DNA of 64,000 nt from Paenibacillus hemerocallicola (GCF_006265175.1 NZ_VDCQ01000001.1:245383-309382); one strand, 5' to 3'; counted from the first letter of the stretch, positions 1 to 9,135 are shown. The notes: generated by a model not told the origin, from the sequence alone. Made by a program: numbers and translations.

Positions 1-11
1 TATTTGGCATG

Positions 12-34
12 GACCGTCCCCGGCGGTCTTTTTT
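12..34 (+). terminator. Rho-independent terminator
   Basis: A GACCG/CGGTC stem (12-16 with 24-28) is followed by six T. It reads on the plus strand, so it would end a gene lying left of the window and converging on the UbiB-like gene. Confidence 0.6.
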
Positions 35-130
35 GTCGTATAGATTTACAAGTTTCGGGGTCCCCGCAAATCACCTGGACTAGCATCGGAGCAAAAGCCC
101 GACTTTGTGGGGATATTTTGTCGTATAGAT
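31..130. repeat. Direct repeat TTTTGTCGTATAGAT flanking a small palindrome
   Basis: The 15-mer TTTTGTCGTATAGAT occurs at 31-45 and again at 116-130. Between them is a CGGGG/CCCCG palindrome (about 57-67). No gene is seen in 35-135. Function unknown; it looks like a dispersed intergenic repeat. Confidence 0.5.
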
Positions 131-135
131 CTTAA

Positions 136-1806
136 TTAGAATCTTCCCGACTTAAAAATGGAATGAATCAGCCATACGACGAGAAATATCGCGATGACGA
201 ATCCGATCTCCAGGGCGGGAATGTGCCACAGCATGCTGGCCTGCCGGTTTAACGACGAGCCGATGATCAGCCCGGTCATAATAATGCTGAACGACAGCAG
301 TACGATGCTGAACGAAATCCGATTAATGATCCGGTCCAGCTTTCTTAAAAATTTATCGAAATCCGGTACGGCGATTTCCAGCCGCCCTCTTTTGAGCACG
401 GTTACGATTTCGCTCAGCTGCTTCGGCAAATGGACCAGCAATTCTCCATAATCGGCAATCTGTTCCTTGACCCAGTCGGCTACCTTGCCAGGCCGCAGCT
501 GTTCCAACAGCAGACGTTTGCCGAACGGCTCGGCAATTCGCAGGATGCTGATATCGGGGTCCAACTGCTCCACCAAGCCTTCGATCGTTATCAATGTTTT
601 GCCTACGAGTATAAAATCGGTCGGGATCCGGATATGGTGACGGTAAGCCACATCAAACAGATCGTTGACCGCCTCGCCAAGACTGATGTCGCTAAAAGGA
701 ACGCCGACATACTTGTCCCGCAGCCGATCGACATCGCGCCGCAAGTGCTGCATATCGACCTGTTCCGTAACCAGACCCATTCGCAAGACGGATTTGATGA
801 CCCCCGCAGTGCTTTGGCGCATTAATGCAATAATGAGAGCGGCAAAATGCTGTTTCATCTCCGGCGTCAGCCGGCCGACCATGCCGAAATCGAGAAAGGC
901 GATTATTTCGCCGGGCAGCACCATCAGATTGCCCGGGTGAGGGTCCGCATGAAAGAAGCCGTCGATAAAGATTTGCTGAAGGATGGCCTGCATCAATTTC
1001 TCCGCTATGCTTTTCGGATCATAGCCTCTTGCTCGCAATTGCTCGGGCTGATTTAATTTCGTTCCATCCAAAAACTCCATCGTCATCAGCTTTTTTGAGC
1101 TGTACTCCCCATATATTCGGGGGATGCGGATGCGCGTATGCGGGAGGGTTTGTTTATACAGCGTTTCCGTATTTCTCGCTTCGACGGTATAGTCCAGCTC
1201 TTCGATCAACGATTTGCCGAAGCTGTCGATCATGTTCCTCAGTTGAAATCGTTTTGCCCATTCGAAGCGTGCTTCGGCCAAAACAGCCAAGTTTTGCAGT
1301 ATGGCCAAATCGGTACGGACCGTATAGTCGATTCCGGGACGCTGGATTTTAACCGCCACCCGTTCGCCGGAATGCAGCGTTCCGATATGGACCTGACCGA
1401 TCGACGCCGCGGCTACCGGCTCGGTATCGAATGAAGTGAAGGCCTGCTCCAGCTCGATGCCAAGCTCGGCTTGGGCAATAGCGCGGACTTCATGGAAGGA
1501 GAAGGGGAGGACGTTGTCCTGCAACTTCTCCAATTCCTTCAAGATGGAAGGGGGAATCAGATCGGAGCGGGTACTGGCGATTTGCCCGAGCTTCACGAAG
1601 GTCGGACCGAGCTCTTCGATGACGTGGCGGATGCGTTCCCCGACCGTTTTTCGATCGGCTTTGGCGGAGGTCCAGCCCATTCGTTCCGGTATGGATAACA
1701 AATGGAAAATGTCCATTTCCTCGACAACGAAGCCGAATCCGTGGCGCGTGAGGGCCATAGCGATGTCCCTGTACCGATTGATATGACGAAGCCTTCGGCC
1801 GATCAC
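136..1806 (-). CDS. UbiB/ABC1 (AarF) family atypical kinase-like protein
   Basis: A 556-residue member of the UbiB/ABC1 atypical protein-kinase-like family, whose members assist isoprenoid quinone or lipid metabolism at the membrane. Visible family motifs are the KxGQ region FVKLGQIASTRSDLIP near residue 70, VAVKIQRPGI (nucleotide-binding Lys), the catalytic HADPHPGN near residue 285 and the metal-binding DFG in FLDFGMVGR. Two hydrophobic segments close the C-terminus (about residues 500-550), expected to anchor it in the membrane. Length is normal. The phasin-like gene lies 24 bp upstream on the same strand, so the two probably form an operon, an arrangement common in Bacilli. The physiological substrate is not known. 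Confidence 0.9.
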   Translation of the reverse strand: MIGRRLRHINRYRDIAMALTRHGFGFVVEEMDIFHLLSIPERMGWTSAKADRKTVGERIRHVIEELGPTFVKLGQIASTRSDLIPPSILKELEKLQDNVLPFSFHEVRAIAQAELGIELEQAFTSFDTEPVAAASIGQVHIGTLHSGERVAVKIQRPGIDYTVRTDLAILQNLAVLAEARFEWAKRFQLRNMIDSFGKSLIEELDYTVEARNTETLYKQTLPHTRIRIPRIYGEYSSKKLMTMEFLDGTKLNQPEQLRARGYDPKSIAEKLMQAILQQIFIDGFFHADPHPGNLMVLPGEIIAFLDFGMVGRLTPEMKQHFAALIIALMRQSTAGVIKSVLRMGLVTEQVDMQHLRRDVDRLRDKYVGVPFSDISLGEAVNDLFDVAYRHHIRIPTDFILVGKTLITIEGLVEQLDPDISILRIAEPFGKRLLLEQLRPGKVADWVKEQIADYGELLVHLPKQLSEIVTVLKRGRLEIAVPDFDKFLRKLDRIINRISFSIVLLSFSIIMTGLIIGSSLNRQASMLWHIPALEIGFVIAIFLVVWLIHSIFKSGRF

Positions 1807-1830
1807 AAACGCAGCACTCCTTTCCGGGCA

Positions 1831-2142
1831 TTATTGGCTATCCGACTGCCGGGCTTCCAATTGGTCCAAACGCCGCTCCAGTCTCTCGATGTCCTGCTTG
1901 GTCGCCACATGGAGCTCGTCAAGCAGCTTGAGCATATTTTCTTTGACGACCCGTTTCATTTCTTCTTTCTGATCTTCGCCTTTCTCGATTAAGCGCGTAA
2001 CCAGCTCTTTCGATTCCGATGGCGCTATTTCGCCCTTTCTCACCAACTCGTCTACGACCTGCTCGATCTTTTCTTTGCCCATGATCGTAATGCCGATCCC
2101 CAGCGACATCGCTTTTCTGATTAAATCGCTCATCCGTATCAA
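1831..2142 (-). CDS. Phasin-like small helical protein
   Basis: A 103-residue, charged, almost wholly helical protein. The N-terminus (MSDLIRKAMSLGIGITIMGKEK) is a short amphipathic or hydrophobic helix, followed by a coiled coil ending in KQDIERLERRLDQLEARQ. This is the pattern of the phasin/PhaF-like family found next to ubiB genes in Bacilli. Phasins coat polyhydroxyalkanoate granules in some bacteria, but no PHA synthase is in this window, so a granule role is not shown. It precedes the UbiB-like gene in the same orientation by 24 bp. The start could be either Met1 or Met4. Confidence 0.7.
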   Translation of the reverse strand: MIRMSDLIRKAMSLGIGITIMGKEKIEQVVDELVRKGEIAPSESKELVTRLIEKGEDQKEEMKRVVKENMLKLLDELHVATKQDIERLERRLDQLEARQSDSQ

Positions 2143-2284
2143 CCTCCATTCCGTTGCCGTCTAGTACTGGGTTGCCCATCTTTATGGGAAATTATGAATA
2201 TGGGAGGCGTATTTTAAATTTATTAATGGCATTAACTATTTAGCGTTGCAGTATCGTATTATCGTGGATTCAACCGTGCTCGGG

Positions 2285-2496
2285 GTAAGCGTAATACCCT
2301 ACACACCTTCAAGAATTCAAATTTACGTGAGAGAACGAGAGCAGCCTAATCCAATCGGAGGTGCCCTGTGACCACTATAGAACAGCGTCGCCAAGAATGG
2401 ACAGCCCGTATCGCGGACTACAAAGCAAGTGGGCTTACAATGTCAGCGTGCTGCGATGCTCATTATGTTACAAAGGACTGTAAAACAGGATATTAA
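2285..2496 (+). mobile_element. Relic of an IS66-family left end
   Basis: The segment starts with GTAAGCG, the usual terminus of IS66-family elements, and runs into the first 42 codons of an IS66 accessory tnpA gene (2368-2496). No right terminus, tnpB or tnpC follows, so only the left end survives. The preceding stretch 2143-2284 is AT-rich and holds no recognisable gene. Confidence 0.55.
2368..2496 (+). pseudogene. Truncated IS66 TnpA accessory protein
   Basis: A GTG start behind the ribosome binding site ATCGGAGG opens a frame beginning VTTIEQRRQEWTARIADY, followed by KASGLTMSACCDAHYVTKD and then a stop after 42 codons. This matches the N-terminus of IS66 TnpA, where the sequence normally continues through a helix-turn-helix to over 100 residues. 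The tail CKTGY is not family-like, so the gene was cut at about codon 37. Confidence 0.6.
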
Positions 2497-2506
2497 TACA
2501 AAACAT

Positions 2507-2541
2507 AAGCCATGCGAGAGAAATCGGCGCATGGCTTTCAA
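2507..2541. terminator. Hairpin between IS66 relic and RCC1-repeat gene
   Basis: AAGCCATGCG (2507-2516) pairs with CGCATGGCTT (2528-2537). It sits just past the 3' end of the minus-strand RCC1-repeat gene and may end its transcript, although the minus-strand T run is weak. Confidence 0.5.
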
Positions 2542-2568
2542 TATTATATGTATTATTAAGATTGAAAA

Positions 2569-3405
2569 CTAATTGCCGGGCAGTTGGATGCCGCGCCAGC
2601 CGCTTACATTGCATTGGCCTTCATGATTTCGACCCACAGCAACCACCGTGCCGTCCGATTTAAGACCGACGGAATGAGAGCAACCCGCCACAACCGCCAC
2701 AATATCGCGCCAGCCACTTATATTGCATTGGCCATGCTCATTCCAACCCGCAGCCGCCACAGTACCGTCCGATTTAAGGCCGATGGTATGATTACTACCC
2801 GCCGCTATCGCCACAATACCGCGCCAGTCGCTAACATCACATTGGTCGCGCTTATTCCAACCCACAGCCGCCACCGTGCCGTCCGATTTAAGCCCGACGG
2901 TATGCCAGTCACCCGCCGCAACCGCCACAATATCACGCCAACCGCTTACATTGCATTGGCCTTCATGATTTCGACCCATAGCCGCCACCGTGCCATCCGA
3001 TTTAAGCCCGACGGTACGACGCCAACCTGCCGCCACCGCCACCATATCGCGCCAGCCGCTTACATCGCATTGGTCATGCTTATTCCAACCCACAGCCGCC
3101 ACCGTGCCGTCCGATTTAAGCCCGATTGTATGAGCATTGCCCGTATGAGCATTACCCGCCGCAACCGCCACCATATCGCGCCAGCTGCTTACATCACATT
3201 GGCCATATTTATTATCACCCATAGCCGTCACCGTGCCGTCCGATTTAAGACCGACGGTATGACGATAACCTGCCGCTATGGTATCTTTAGGCCACCGTTT
3301 CACCGTTAACGCCGCCTGCGGCGCGGTTGGTTGAAGGGGCTGCAACCCGGGTGCGGTTTCTGGCCTTTCCTCAAACTTCAACGCCTCGGCACCAGTGTGT
3401 CGCAT
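2569..3405 (-). CDS. RCC1-like repeat (beta-propeller) protein, probably damaged at both ends
   Basis: The 278-residue frame is mostly six tandem 38-residue repeats of the form DIVAVAAG.xHTVGLKSDGTVAAVGxN.xGQCNVSGWR, typical of bacterial RCC1-type propeller blades. A seventh repeat stops after about seven residues (GIQLPGN). Repeat 2 carries a five-residue slip duplication (GNAHT twice). There is no signal peptide or catalytic domain. The ATG at 3405 has no ribosome binding site. A strong one (AAGGGGG) precedes another ATG at 3428 whose frame, METVAAKR, runs into a stop 16 codons later. One extra A in the AAAA run would join it to the propeller frame. Function cannot be assigned. Confidence 0.6.
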   Translation of the reverse strand: MRHTGAEALKFEERPETAPGLQPLQPTAPQAALTVKRWPKDTIAAGYRHTVGLKSDGTVTAMGDNKYGQCDVSSWRDMVAVAAGNAHTGNAHTIGLKSDGTVAAVGWNKHDQCDVSGWRDMVAVAAGWRRTVGLKSDGTVAAMGRNHEGQCNVSGWRDIVAVAAGDWHTVGLKSDGTVAAVGWNKRDQCDVSDWRGIVAIAAGSNHTIGLKSDGTVAAAGWNEHGQCNISGWRDIVAVVAGCSHSVGLKSDGTVVAVGRNHEGQCNVSGWRGIQLPGN

Positions 3406-3428
3406 CTTTTGGCCGCAACGGTTTCCAT

Positions 3429-3749
3429 AATCGAATCCCCCTTAATTCATAATTTTATTGATAGTATTGCAGAACCTTCACGAATTTTCAACAGCATTTC
3501 TCCTTGTTTTCCTAAGACGAAGCCCCGACAATTGACTAATCTTCATAAGTTGCAATCTCCTCTGACAACTTAATCTATGGCGGCGTCGCTAACGAAACTG
3601 ATTAAATACTTCTCAACCCGCTCGGCCAACTGCTCTGCAGTATTCGCGCACGGCTGTAACCGTTGCGCCAAGCGCGTCCGGGGTGTAAGCAATCCCGCTG
3701 CGGCATCATACCGTGTACCCAGTAAGGTTCAATTTATGTCCTGAGAAGC
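3429..3749. other. Intergenic stretch, possible gene debris
   Basis: No convincing gene. On the minus strand a frame without start codon (about 3725 down to 3574) reads YDAAAGLLTPRTRLAQRL and later AEQLAERVEKYLISF. It looks coding-like and may be the tail of a decayed gene, but I do not recognise it. Confidence 0.3.
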
Positions 3750-3770
3750 AAAAAAAGCCCTTGGAAGGGC
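3750..3770 (-). terminator. Terminator of the PilZ gene
   Basis: On the minus strand GCCCTT-CC-AAGGGC is followed by seven T, about 50 bp past the stop of the PilZ gene. Confidence 0.75.
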
Positions 3771-3818
3771 CGGAGACTGTCAATGAAACTTAAGTCGGAG
3801 CATATAGGAAATGCAGGA

Positions 3819-4283
3819 TCATGCCTGTAGGGCGGGAATCCCGCTTGCCGCGGAAACTTTATAGAAGCTCTCGATCTCTTCGTCGGTACTGAAACTGCAG
3901 CTGGTTAGCTTGGTTGCGTGTCGCAGCTTGATATTAAGCATGTTGATATTTTGCAGAAGAGCTTGGCGTTCGTTTTCGTCCAAAGAAAACACGACGCCAT
4001 ACTCATACACTGTATCGGAATGGGATGATTTTCTGACGAGCGTCCCCAAGCATCTATGCTCCGAATGGAACAGGGTGAACCGGAATTCCAGCAGCAGGTC
4101 AGGCGTCACCGGGAAATTGTGATGGGCATGAATTCGCATCCCGCCCGCCCCGAGATCGAGCATGAACACCAGAGCAAGCTTGGAATCGAGCTTCTTCTCG
4201 TTCAAGCCGACGATCTTCAGTGTACCGGTCAATGGGGCGGACAGCGATAGGCGGTAAAAGTTGCGTTTATTATCGGGCGTCAT
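3819..4283 (-). CDS. PilZ domain protein
   Basis: A 154-residue protein with PilZ features: an N-terminal NKRNFYRLSL motif (the basic switch usually written RxxxR is here KRxxxR), the hydrophobic strand order of the domain, and DLGAGGMRI, matching the conserved (D/N)xSxxG signature with Ala for Ser. PilZ domains bind cyclic-di-GMP and control motility, adhesion or exopolysaccharide. I chose the ATG at 4283 because AAAGGGAAAG lies just upstream; the longer open frame is antisense to the helicase. The C-terminal 45 residues have no recognised domain. It is divergent from hrpB and has its own terminator. Confidence 0.75.
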   Translation of the reverse strand: MTPDNKRNFYRLSLSAPLTGTLKIVGLNEKKLDSKLALVFMLDLGAGGMRIHAHHNFPVTPDLLLEFRFTLFHSEHRCLGTLVRKSSHSDTVYEYGVVFSLDENERQALLQNINMLNIKLRHATKLTSCSFSTDEEIESFYKVSAASGIPALQA

Positions 4284-4436
4284 CGTAATCTTTCCCTTTC
4301 TTCGGTATAGCTCCATTATACAATAAACGGGCACGTCCCGGGAAAGCTTGAACGAACCGGATCGGCTTATGTATACTTTTGTATAGAAGAATGGTTTGCC
4401 TGCGTTGGCAGGATGCCGTATTGGGGGAGAAACGAT

Positions 4437-6941
4437 GTGACCGTATTTCCGATCGATTCCGCACTGCCGGAATTGAAGCATCATCTGCACCAGCACCGAA
4501 GTGCGGTGCTCGTCGCTCAGCCCGGAGCCGGTAAAACGACGCGCGTACCTCTGGCTCTCTTGGAGGAGCCATGGCTCGCCGGACGACGGATTGTCATGCT
4601 GGAGCCCAGGCGGCTGGCCGCCCGCTCGGCCGCGGCCTATATGGCTGCCTCGATCGGCGAGGAAGTCGGACGCACGATCGGGTACCGGATCCGAATGGAT
4701 ACGCGGGTAAGTTCCTCTACCCGCATCGAAGTTATAACCGAAGGTGTATTGACGAGAATGCTGCAGGCCGATCCGGCCTTGGAAGGGATCGGTCTCGTCA
4801 TCTTTGACGAATTCCATGAACGAAGCCTTCATGCGGATCTCGGACTGGCACTCTGCCTGCAGTCGCGGGCGTTGTTCCGGGAAGATCTGCGAATTGCCGT
4901 CATGTCGGCCACGCTTGATGCTTCGCCGGTGGCCGAGTTATTGGGCGATGCCCGGGTTATCCATAGCGAGGGACGCATGTACCCGGTTCAAACCCGCTAT
5001 ATGGACCGAAGGCCGGAGAGCAGAATGGAGGAGACGACTGCTCGCGCTGTAATGCGGGCTTTGACGGAGGAGTCGGGGGACATCCTCGTCTTCTTGCCGG
5101 GAACGGGCGAAATACGGCGAACGGCGTCTCTTCTGTCCGAGCAGCTCGCGGCGGACGGTTCGATCCGGATATTGCCGCTCCATGGCAACTTGCCGCAGGA
5201 CGCTCAGGACCGGGCTATTGCGCCAGCCGCGCCCGGTACGCGAAAGGTCGTACTGGCCACCTCGATTGCGGAAACCAGCCTCACGATCGAAGGCACCCGA
5301 ATCGTTATCGACAGCGGTTGGATGCGGGTACCCAAGTTTTCGCCGCAGACGGGCATGTCCCGGCTGGAGACCGTGCGCGTCTCCGTCGCCTCGGCGGACC
5401 AACGGAGAGGAAGGGCGGGACGTCTCGGCCCCGGCGTATGCTATCGGTTATGGACGGAGCAGGAACAGTCCGGCTTCGATGCGCATGGAATCCCCGAGCT
5501 TGCCCAAGCCGATCTCGCTTCGCTGGCTCTCGAGCTTGCCGCTTGGGGGACGGACGATCCCGAAGAGCTGCAATGGCTGGATGTTCCTCCGGCTCCCGCC
5601 TACCGGCAAGCTAGGGAGCTTCTGACCTGGATTGGCGCTTTGGCTGCAAACGGATCGATCACGGCCTATGGCCGAAGGCTGAGCGATATCGGGCTGCATC
5701 CGCGCTTGGCTCATATGGTATTGCGCTCCATACCGCTTGGTCTGGGAGAAACCGCCTGCTTGCTGGGCGCCTTGTTGAACGAACGGGATATTTATCGCAG
5801 AGGCTCGTCCAATCCGGTTTCGGCCGATTTGCGTCTGAGACTCGAGGCGTTAGGGAATAGGGCGGTCAGCGGTCAGGGGCAGCTCGGACAAATGGATGAA
5901 GCGGCCGTCAAGCGGGTACGGACGGAAGCCGACAATTGGAGGCGGGCGTTGCGCATTAACGGTGACGGCGCGATTGCCGGCGATGCGTGCGGGCAGCTTC
6001 TGGCGCTTGCTTACCCGGACCGGATCGCGCAAGGGCGCGGAGACGGCAAGTTTTTGCTCAGCAACGGAAGAGGTGCGGCTTTCGCCGACCAGCAATATAT
6101 GGCCGGATCCCCTTATCTCGTGGCGGCCGAACTGGACGATTATGGAACGGACAGCCGAATCATGCTGGCGGCGCCTATAACGCTGCGCGAGCTGGAAACG
6201 ATATGCGCCGAGCGGATAAGCGAAGAAGCGATCGTGGAATGGGAGTCGACCGTCCAGGCGGTGCGCGCTCGCCGGAGAAAACGTCTCGGAGCGATCGTTT
6301 TGCAGGACAATCCGCTTCCGCAGCCGGCCTCGGAAGCAACCGTGCGTGCGCTGCTGCACGGGATCGCAACGGAAGGTATCGGCATATTGCCATGGACGAA
6401 CACGGCGAGAAGGATGCAGGAACGTGTGCTGTTCTTGAGGCGGCTCGATCCGGAATGGCCCGACATGACGGATCAGGCGTTAACCGGGACATTGGATTAC
6501 TGGCTGGCGCCGCATGTTCACGGTATGCGGTCCCGCAGCGATTTGCAGAAGCTGAACCTCGCCTCCATATTGGAGGGGACGCTTACTTGGGAGCAGCGCA
6601 GACGATTGGACGACTGGGCGCCTACGCATATTGCGGTGCCGAGCGGCTCCCGGATTCCGGTCGACTATGGCGATCCGACCGCGCCATCGTTGTCGGTCAG
6701 GCTGCAAGAGCTGTTCGGCATGACCGAAACGCCCTTTATCGCCGGCGGCCGGGTGGCGGTTACGATGCATTTGCTGTCACCCGCAAGCCGCCCCGTCCAG
6801 GTGACGCGGGATTTGGCCAACTTTTGGAGGGAAACGTATTTCGACGTCAAGAAAGATTTGAAAAGGCGGTACCCGAAGCATTATTGGCCGGATGATCCGA
6901 TGTCCGCCATCCCGACCAATCGGGTTAAGCCGAGAGCTTGA
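4437..6941 (+). CDS. hrpB: ATP-dependent helicase HrpB
   Basis: An 834-residue DEAH-family helicase. Motifs: Walker A QPGAGKTTRVP near residue 40, Walker B/DEAH variant FDEFHER, motif III SATL, motif VI QRRGRAGR, then the helicase-associated and HrpB C-terminal domains with the typical end PKDLKRRYPKHYWPDDP-like KRRYPKHYWPDDP. HrpB proteins are predicted RNA helicases of uncertain role. The GTG at 4437 (VTVFPIDSALPEL) is preferred to the ATG at 4413, because GGGGGAG lies eight bases before it and HrpB proteins normally begin with the LPI/FPID motif. Full length. Confidence 0.93.
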   Translation: MTVFPIDSALPELKHHLHQHRSAVLVAQPGAGKTTRVPLALLEEPWLAGRRIVMLEPRRLAARSAAAYMAASIGEEVGRTIGYRIRMDTRVSSSTRIEVITEGVLTRMLQADPALEGIGLVIFDEFHERSLHADLGLALCLQSRALFREDLRIAVMSATLDASPVAELLGDARVIHSEGRMYPVQTRYMDRRPESRMEETTARAVMRALTEESGDILVFLPGTGEIRRTASLLSEQLAADGSIRILPLHGNLPQDAQDRAIAPAAPGTRKVVLATSIAETSLTIEGTRIVIDSGWMRVPKFSPQTGMSRLETVRVSVASADQRRGRAGRLGPGVCYRLWTEQEQSGFDAHGIPELAQADLASLALELAAWGTDDPEELQWLDVPPAPAYRQARELLTWIGALAANGSITAYGRRLSDIGLHPRLAHMVLRSIPLGLGETACLLGALLNERDIYRRGSSNPVSADLRLRLEALGNRAVSGQGQLGQMDEAAVKRVRTEADNWRRALRINGDGAIAGDACGQLLALAYPDRIAQGRGDGKFLLSNGRGAAFADQQYMAGSPYLVAAELDDYGTDSRIMLAAPITLRELETICAERISEEAIVEWESTVQAVRARRRKRLGAIVLQDNPLPQPASEATVRALLHGIATEGIGILPWTNTARRMQERVLFLRRLDPEWPDMTDQALTGTLDYWLAPHVHGMRSRSDLQKLNLASILEGTLTWEQRRRLDDWAPTHIAVPSGSRIPVDYGDPTAPSLSVRLQELFGMTETPFIAGGRVAVTMHLLSPASRPVQVTRDLANFWRETYFDVKKDLKRRYPKHYWPDDPMSAIPTNRVKPRA

Positions 6942-6961
6942 ACGCGCCTGTCGATACGCCT

Positions 6962-7564
6962 TTATGAGGTCTGGACAGTAATCGGATCGGCGTCCGCCGC
7001 TATCGGCTCGTCGAACCGCAGGGATAGCGGGGGATATTCCCGCAAGCTGCCCGTATAGAGCAGCTTCGACTGCTCGGATCTGCCCAAATCGCCGGGGGTC
7101 GTGAATTCCGGGCATTTGTCGGCAAGCGATACTCCGCCGGAGAGCAGCATCTCCGATACGAACTGCGAGCAGAAGTAGGCGTGCTTCCGTTTCAGCTTCA
7201 TATTGAAAACGAATGCGAGCAGGCCGAGCATGTTATATTTGTATTTGCTCTCGTTGCGCTCCATCTCGTTCACCGTTTGGCGAATACGCTCGTAGGCGGC
7301 ATGGCCGACTTCGCAGCAGTATACGGCGCACTTCGTGTCGCGCCTCTCGTCCAGAAACAGCGGACTGAGCATATTTTCTTTGACGAAGCCGCCGAGAAAC
7401 GGATTCGATTCGTATTTCCGGCCGAAGCTGTATACCTCGTGTAGGTCTTCGTCAAAAGCCAGCGAAGCGTGGTTGAACGGCTCTTTCGTATAGGCTTTGA
7501 TCATTCTGGTGAATAAGGTCCCGGTATCGGTCAGCAAAATATATATTTTTTTCTTTTCTTTCAT
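6962..7564 (-). CDS. Permuted papain-like (YiiX/YaeF-type) hydrolase
   Basis: A 200-residue cytoplasmic protein resembling the permuted NlpC/P60-papain (YiiX/YaeF, peptidase C92-like) proteins. The N-terminal His lies in PFNHASLAFD (about residue 30) and the Cys in YFCSQFVSEML (about residue 137), in the permuted His-then-Cys order of that group. Such enzymes are predicted amidases or acyltransferases; the substrate is unknown. The ATG at 7564 has AAAGGGTG upstream. The extra N-terminal codons of the longer frame (MRRSFTIKATTKPKG) look non-coding. Convergent with hrpB. Confidence 0.7.
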   Translation of the reverse strand: MKEKKKIYILLTDTGTLFTRMIKAYTKEPFNHASLAFDEDLHEVYSFGRKYESNPFLGGFVKENMLSPLFLDERRDTKCAVYCCEVGHAAYERIRQTVNEMERNESKYKYNMLGLLAFVFNMKLKRKHAYFCSQFVSEMLLSGGVSLADKCPEFTTPGDLGRSEQSKLLYTGSLREYPPLSLRFDEPIAADADPITVQTS

Positions 7565-7813
7565 CGTTCGAACACCCTTTGGTTTCGTTGTTGCTTTTAT
7601 TGTAAAAGAGCGACGCATTTTCCTGAACGGACCAGCGACGGGAAACGAATCTGGACCCGGGTAGGGGAAAAGGATAGGACCTCCGGAAATCGGGACGGAA
7701 AACGGACTGAAACGCGTATAAATCCGCGAACACGATCAGGCAAATCATGCTATGATAAGAAGGATGAAGGTTGATGTGCGCAATCGACTTGTACCTCGGG
7801 TGGCGGTGATCCA

Positions 7814-8188
7814 TTGAACGAGCGAATCAAACCGGTCGGAGCCGAACAGACGGCTGCCAGAGAGCAACAGGCCCCGGCAGACTGGAGCAAAGAGGTAGAG
7901 CTGCTGCAAGCCCGTCTCCGCGACATGCGCAGAGCGGCCTCGTCGGGGGATGGGCCGGGGACGAAGGGCATGCCGGATAACGACAAGTTGCCTCAGACGT
8001 CCAACGCCGCCGTCGGCAGATCGCTGCTCGAGAGCTTGGCGTACGCCCAGACGGTAAACATTCGGCAGGAACGTCCGAAAAAGCCGGCCCGCAAAGCTTG
8101 GCGGGCGGAAGTGTTCGAGACGACGTTGGGTTCCGACCCGATGCCGGACAGCAGCTGGAAAAACAGGGAGGACCGGGGGGAATCGTAA
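7814..8188 (+). CDS. Hypothetical charged protein
   Basis: A 124-residue frame with TTG start, weak ribosome binding site GGTGG, and a stop 41 bp before murI. It is hydrophilic and lacks cysteines, membrane segments or known motifs. A heptad-like stretch (WSKEVELLQARLRDMRR) suggests one helix or short coiled coil. I do not recognise the family. Same orientation and spacing as murI suggest cotranscription. Confidence 0.5.
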   Translation: MNERIKPVGAEQTAAREQQAPADWSKEVELLQARLRDMRRAASSGDGPGTKGMPDNDKLPQTSNAAVGRSLLESLAYAQTVNIRQERPKKPARKAWRAEVFETTLGSDPMPDSSWKNREDRGES

Positions 8189-8229
8189 TCGACCGGTCCC
8201 CTTGTTCATCTTCGAAACGAGGAGCCCTT

Positions 8230-9003
8230 ATGAGAATCGTTTTCTTCGATTCGGGCGTCGGGGGCCTTACGGTTTTGCGCGAGGCAAGCCGCAAGCTTCC
8301 GTCCGAATCATATCTTTATTACGCGGATACGTTGAATGTGCCGTATGGCACCCATACGAAGGAAGAAGTTTACGGCTTCGTGGAAGAATGCATCGAAGAC
8401 ATTTTGCGAAGCCACGAGGTAAGTGCGATCATTATCGCTTGCAATACCGCGACCAGCGTAGCGGTAGACGGGCTGCGCAAACGGTATTCGTTCCCGATCA
8501 TCGGGATGGAGCCGGCAGTCAAGCCGGCACTCCAGTCGGTGCGGGAATCCGGCAGAAGGGTGTTGGTGACGGCCACTCCTCTCACGCTGAAGGAAGACAA
8601 ATTCCGCCGTCTGCTCGGCAAGCTGGAGGCGCCCAGTCAAGTAGACACGCTGGGACTGCCCGGACTCGTTCGGTTTGCCGAAGAAGGAACGTTCGACGGT
8701 CCGGATGTTCTAGCCTATTTGCGGGAGCAGTTCGCTCCGTTCGAACTGGAGCGATACGGGGCGATCGTTCTCGGATGCACCCATTTCGTATTTTTCCAAG
8801 AAGCGATTCGGGAACTGCTGCCCCCTCACGTCCTCGTCATGGACGGCAATGCCGGAACCGTCAAACAGATGATGCGCGTGCTTGAGCTCGAGCTCGAGGA
8901 AGATTCGGCAAATGCAAGCCCGCCCGATATCGTATATATGTCTTCCTGTGGAACGAAAGACGATAGGATCAGGCTGGAACATTGTTTTCGGAGTCTGACG
9001 TAA
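8230..9003 (+). CDS. murI: Glutamate racemase
   Basis: A 257-residue Asp/Glu racemase converting L- to D-glutamate for peptidoglycan. FDSGVGGLTVL opens the protein, and the two catalytic cysteines are in IACNTATS (about residue 75) and LGCTHF (about residue 180). Length is normal to slightly short. The ATG at 8230 follows GAGGAG; the longer open frame overlaps the previous gene and is not used. Confidence 0.93.
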   Translation: MRIVFFDSGVGGLTVLREASRKLPSESYLYYADTLNVPYGTHTKEEVYGFVEECIEDILRSHEVSAIIIACNTATSVAVDGLRKRYSFPIIGMEPAVKPALQSVRESGRRVLVTATPLTLKEDKFRRLLGKLEAPSQVDTLGLPGLVRFAEEGTFDGPDVLAYLREQFAPFELERYGAIVLGCTHFVFFQEAIRELLPPHVLVMDGNAGTVKQMMRVLELELEEDSANASPPDIVYMSSCGTKDDRIRLEHCFRSLT

Positions 9004-9135
9004 CCGATATTATATTCAGGATTGCGACAGCCGTGTGATCGGAAGGGTGCTTGTTCGCCGATTGATCGAGGAAGCCGATCGAACCGGAATATCCAGCCGG
9101 ATTAGGAGTTCTACAAATACGGATTGTACGACAAC

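Noticed and set aside
2584..3309. A 241-codon plus-strand ORF opposite the RCC1-repeat gene
   Set aside because: It mirrors the repeats of the minus-strand gene and has no ribosome binding site; the minus-strand frame matches a known repeat family.
4284..4832. N-terminal extension of the PilZ protein
   Set aside because: The extra 183 codons are antisense to hrpB; a good ribosome binding site precedes ATG 4283.
5987..6895. A 302-codon ORF inside hrpB
   Set aside because: Composition is shadow-like (Arg/Ala/Gly-rich) and the HrpB frame carries all motifs.
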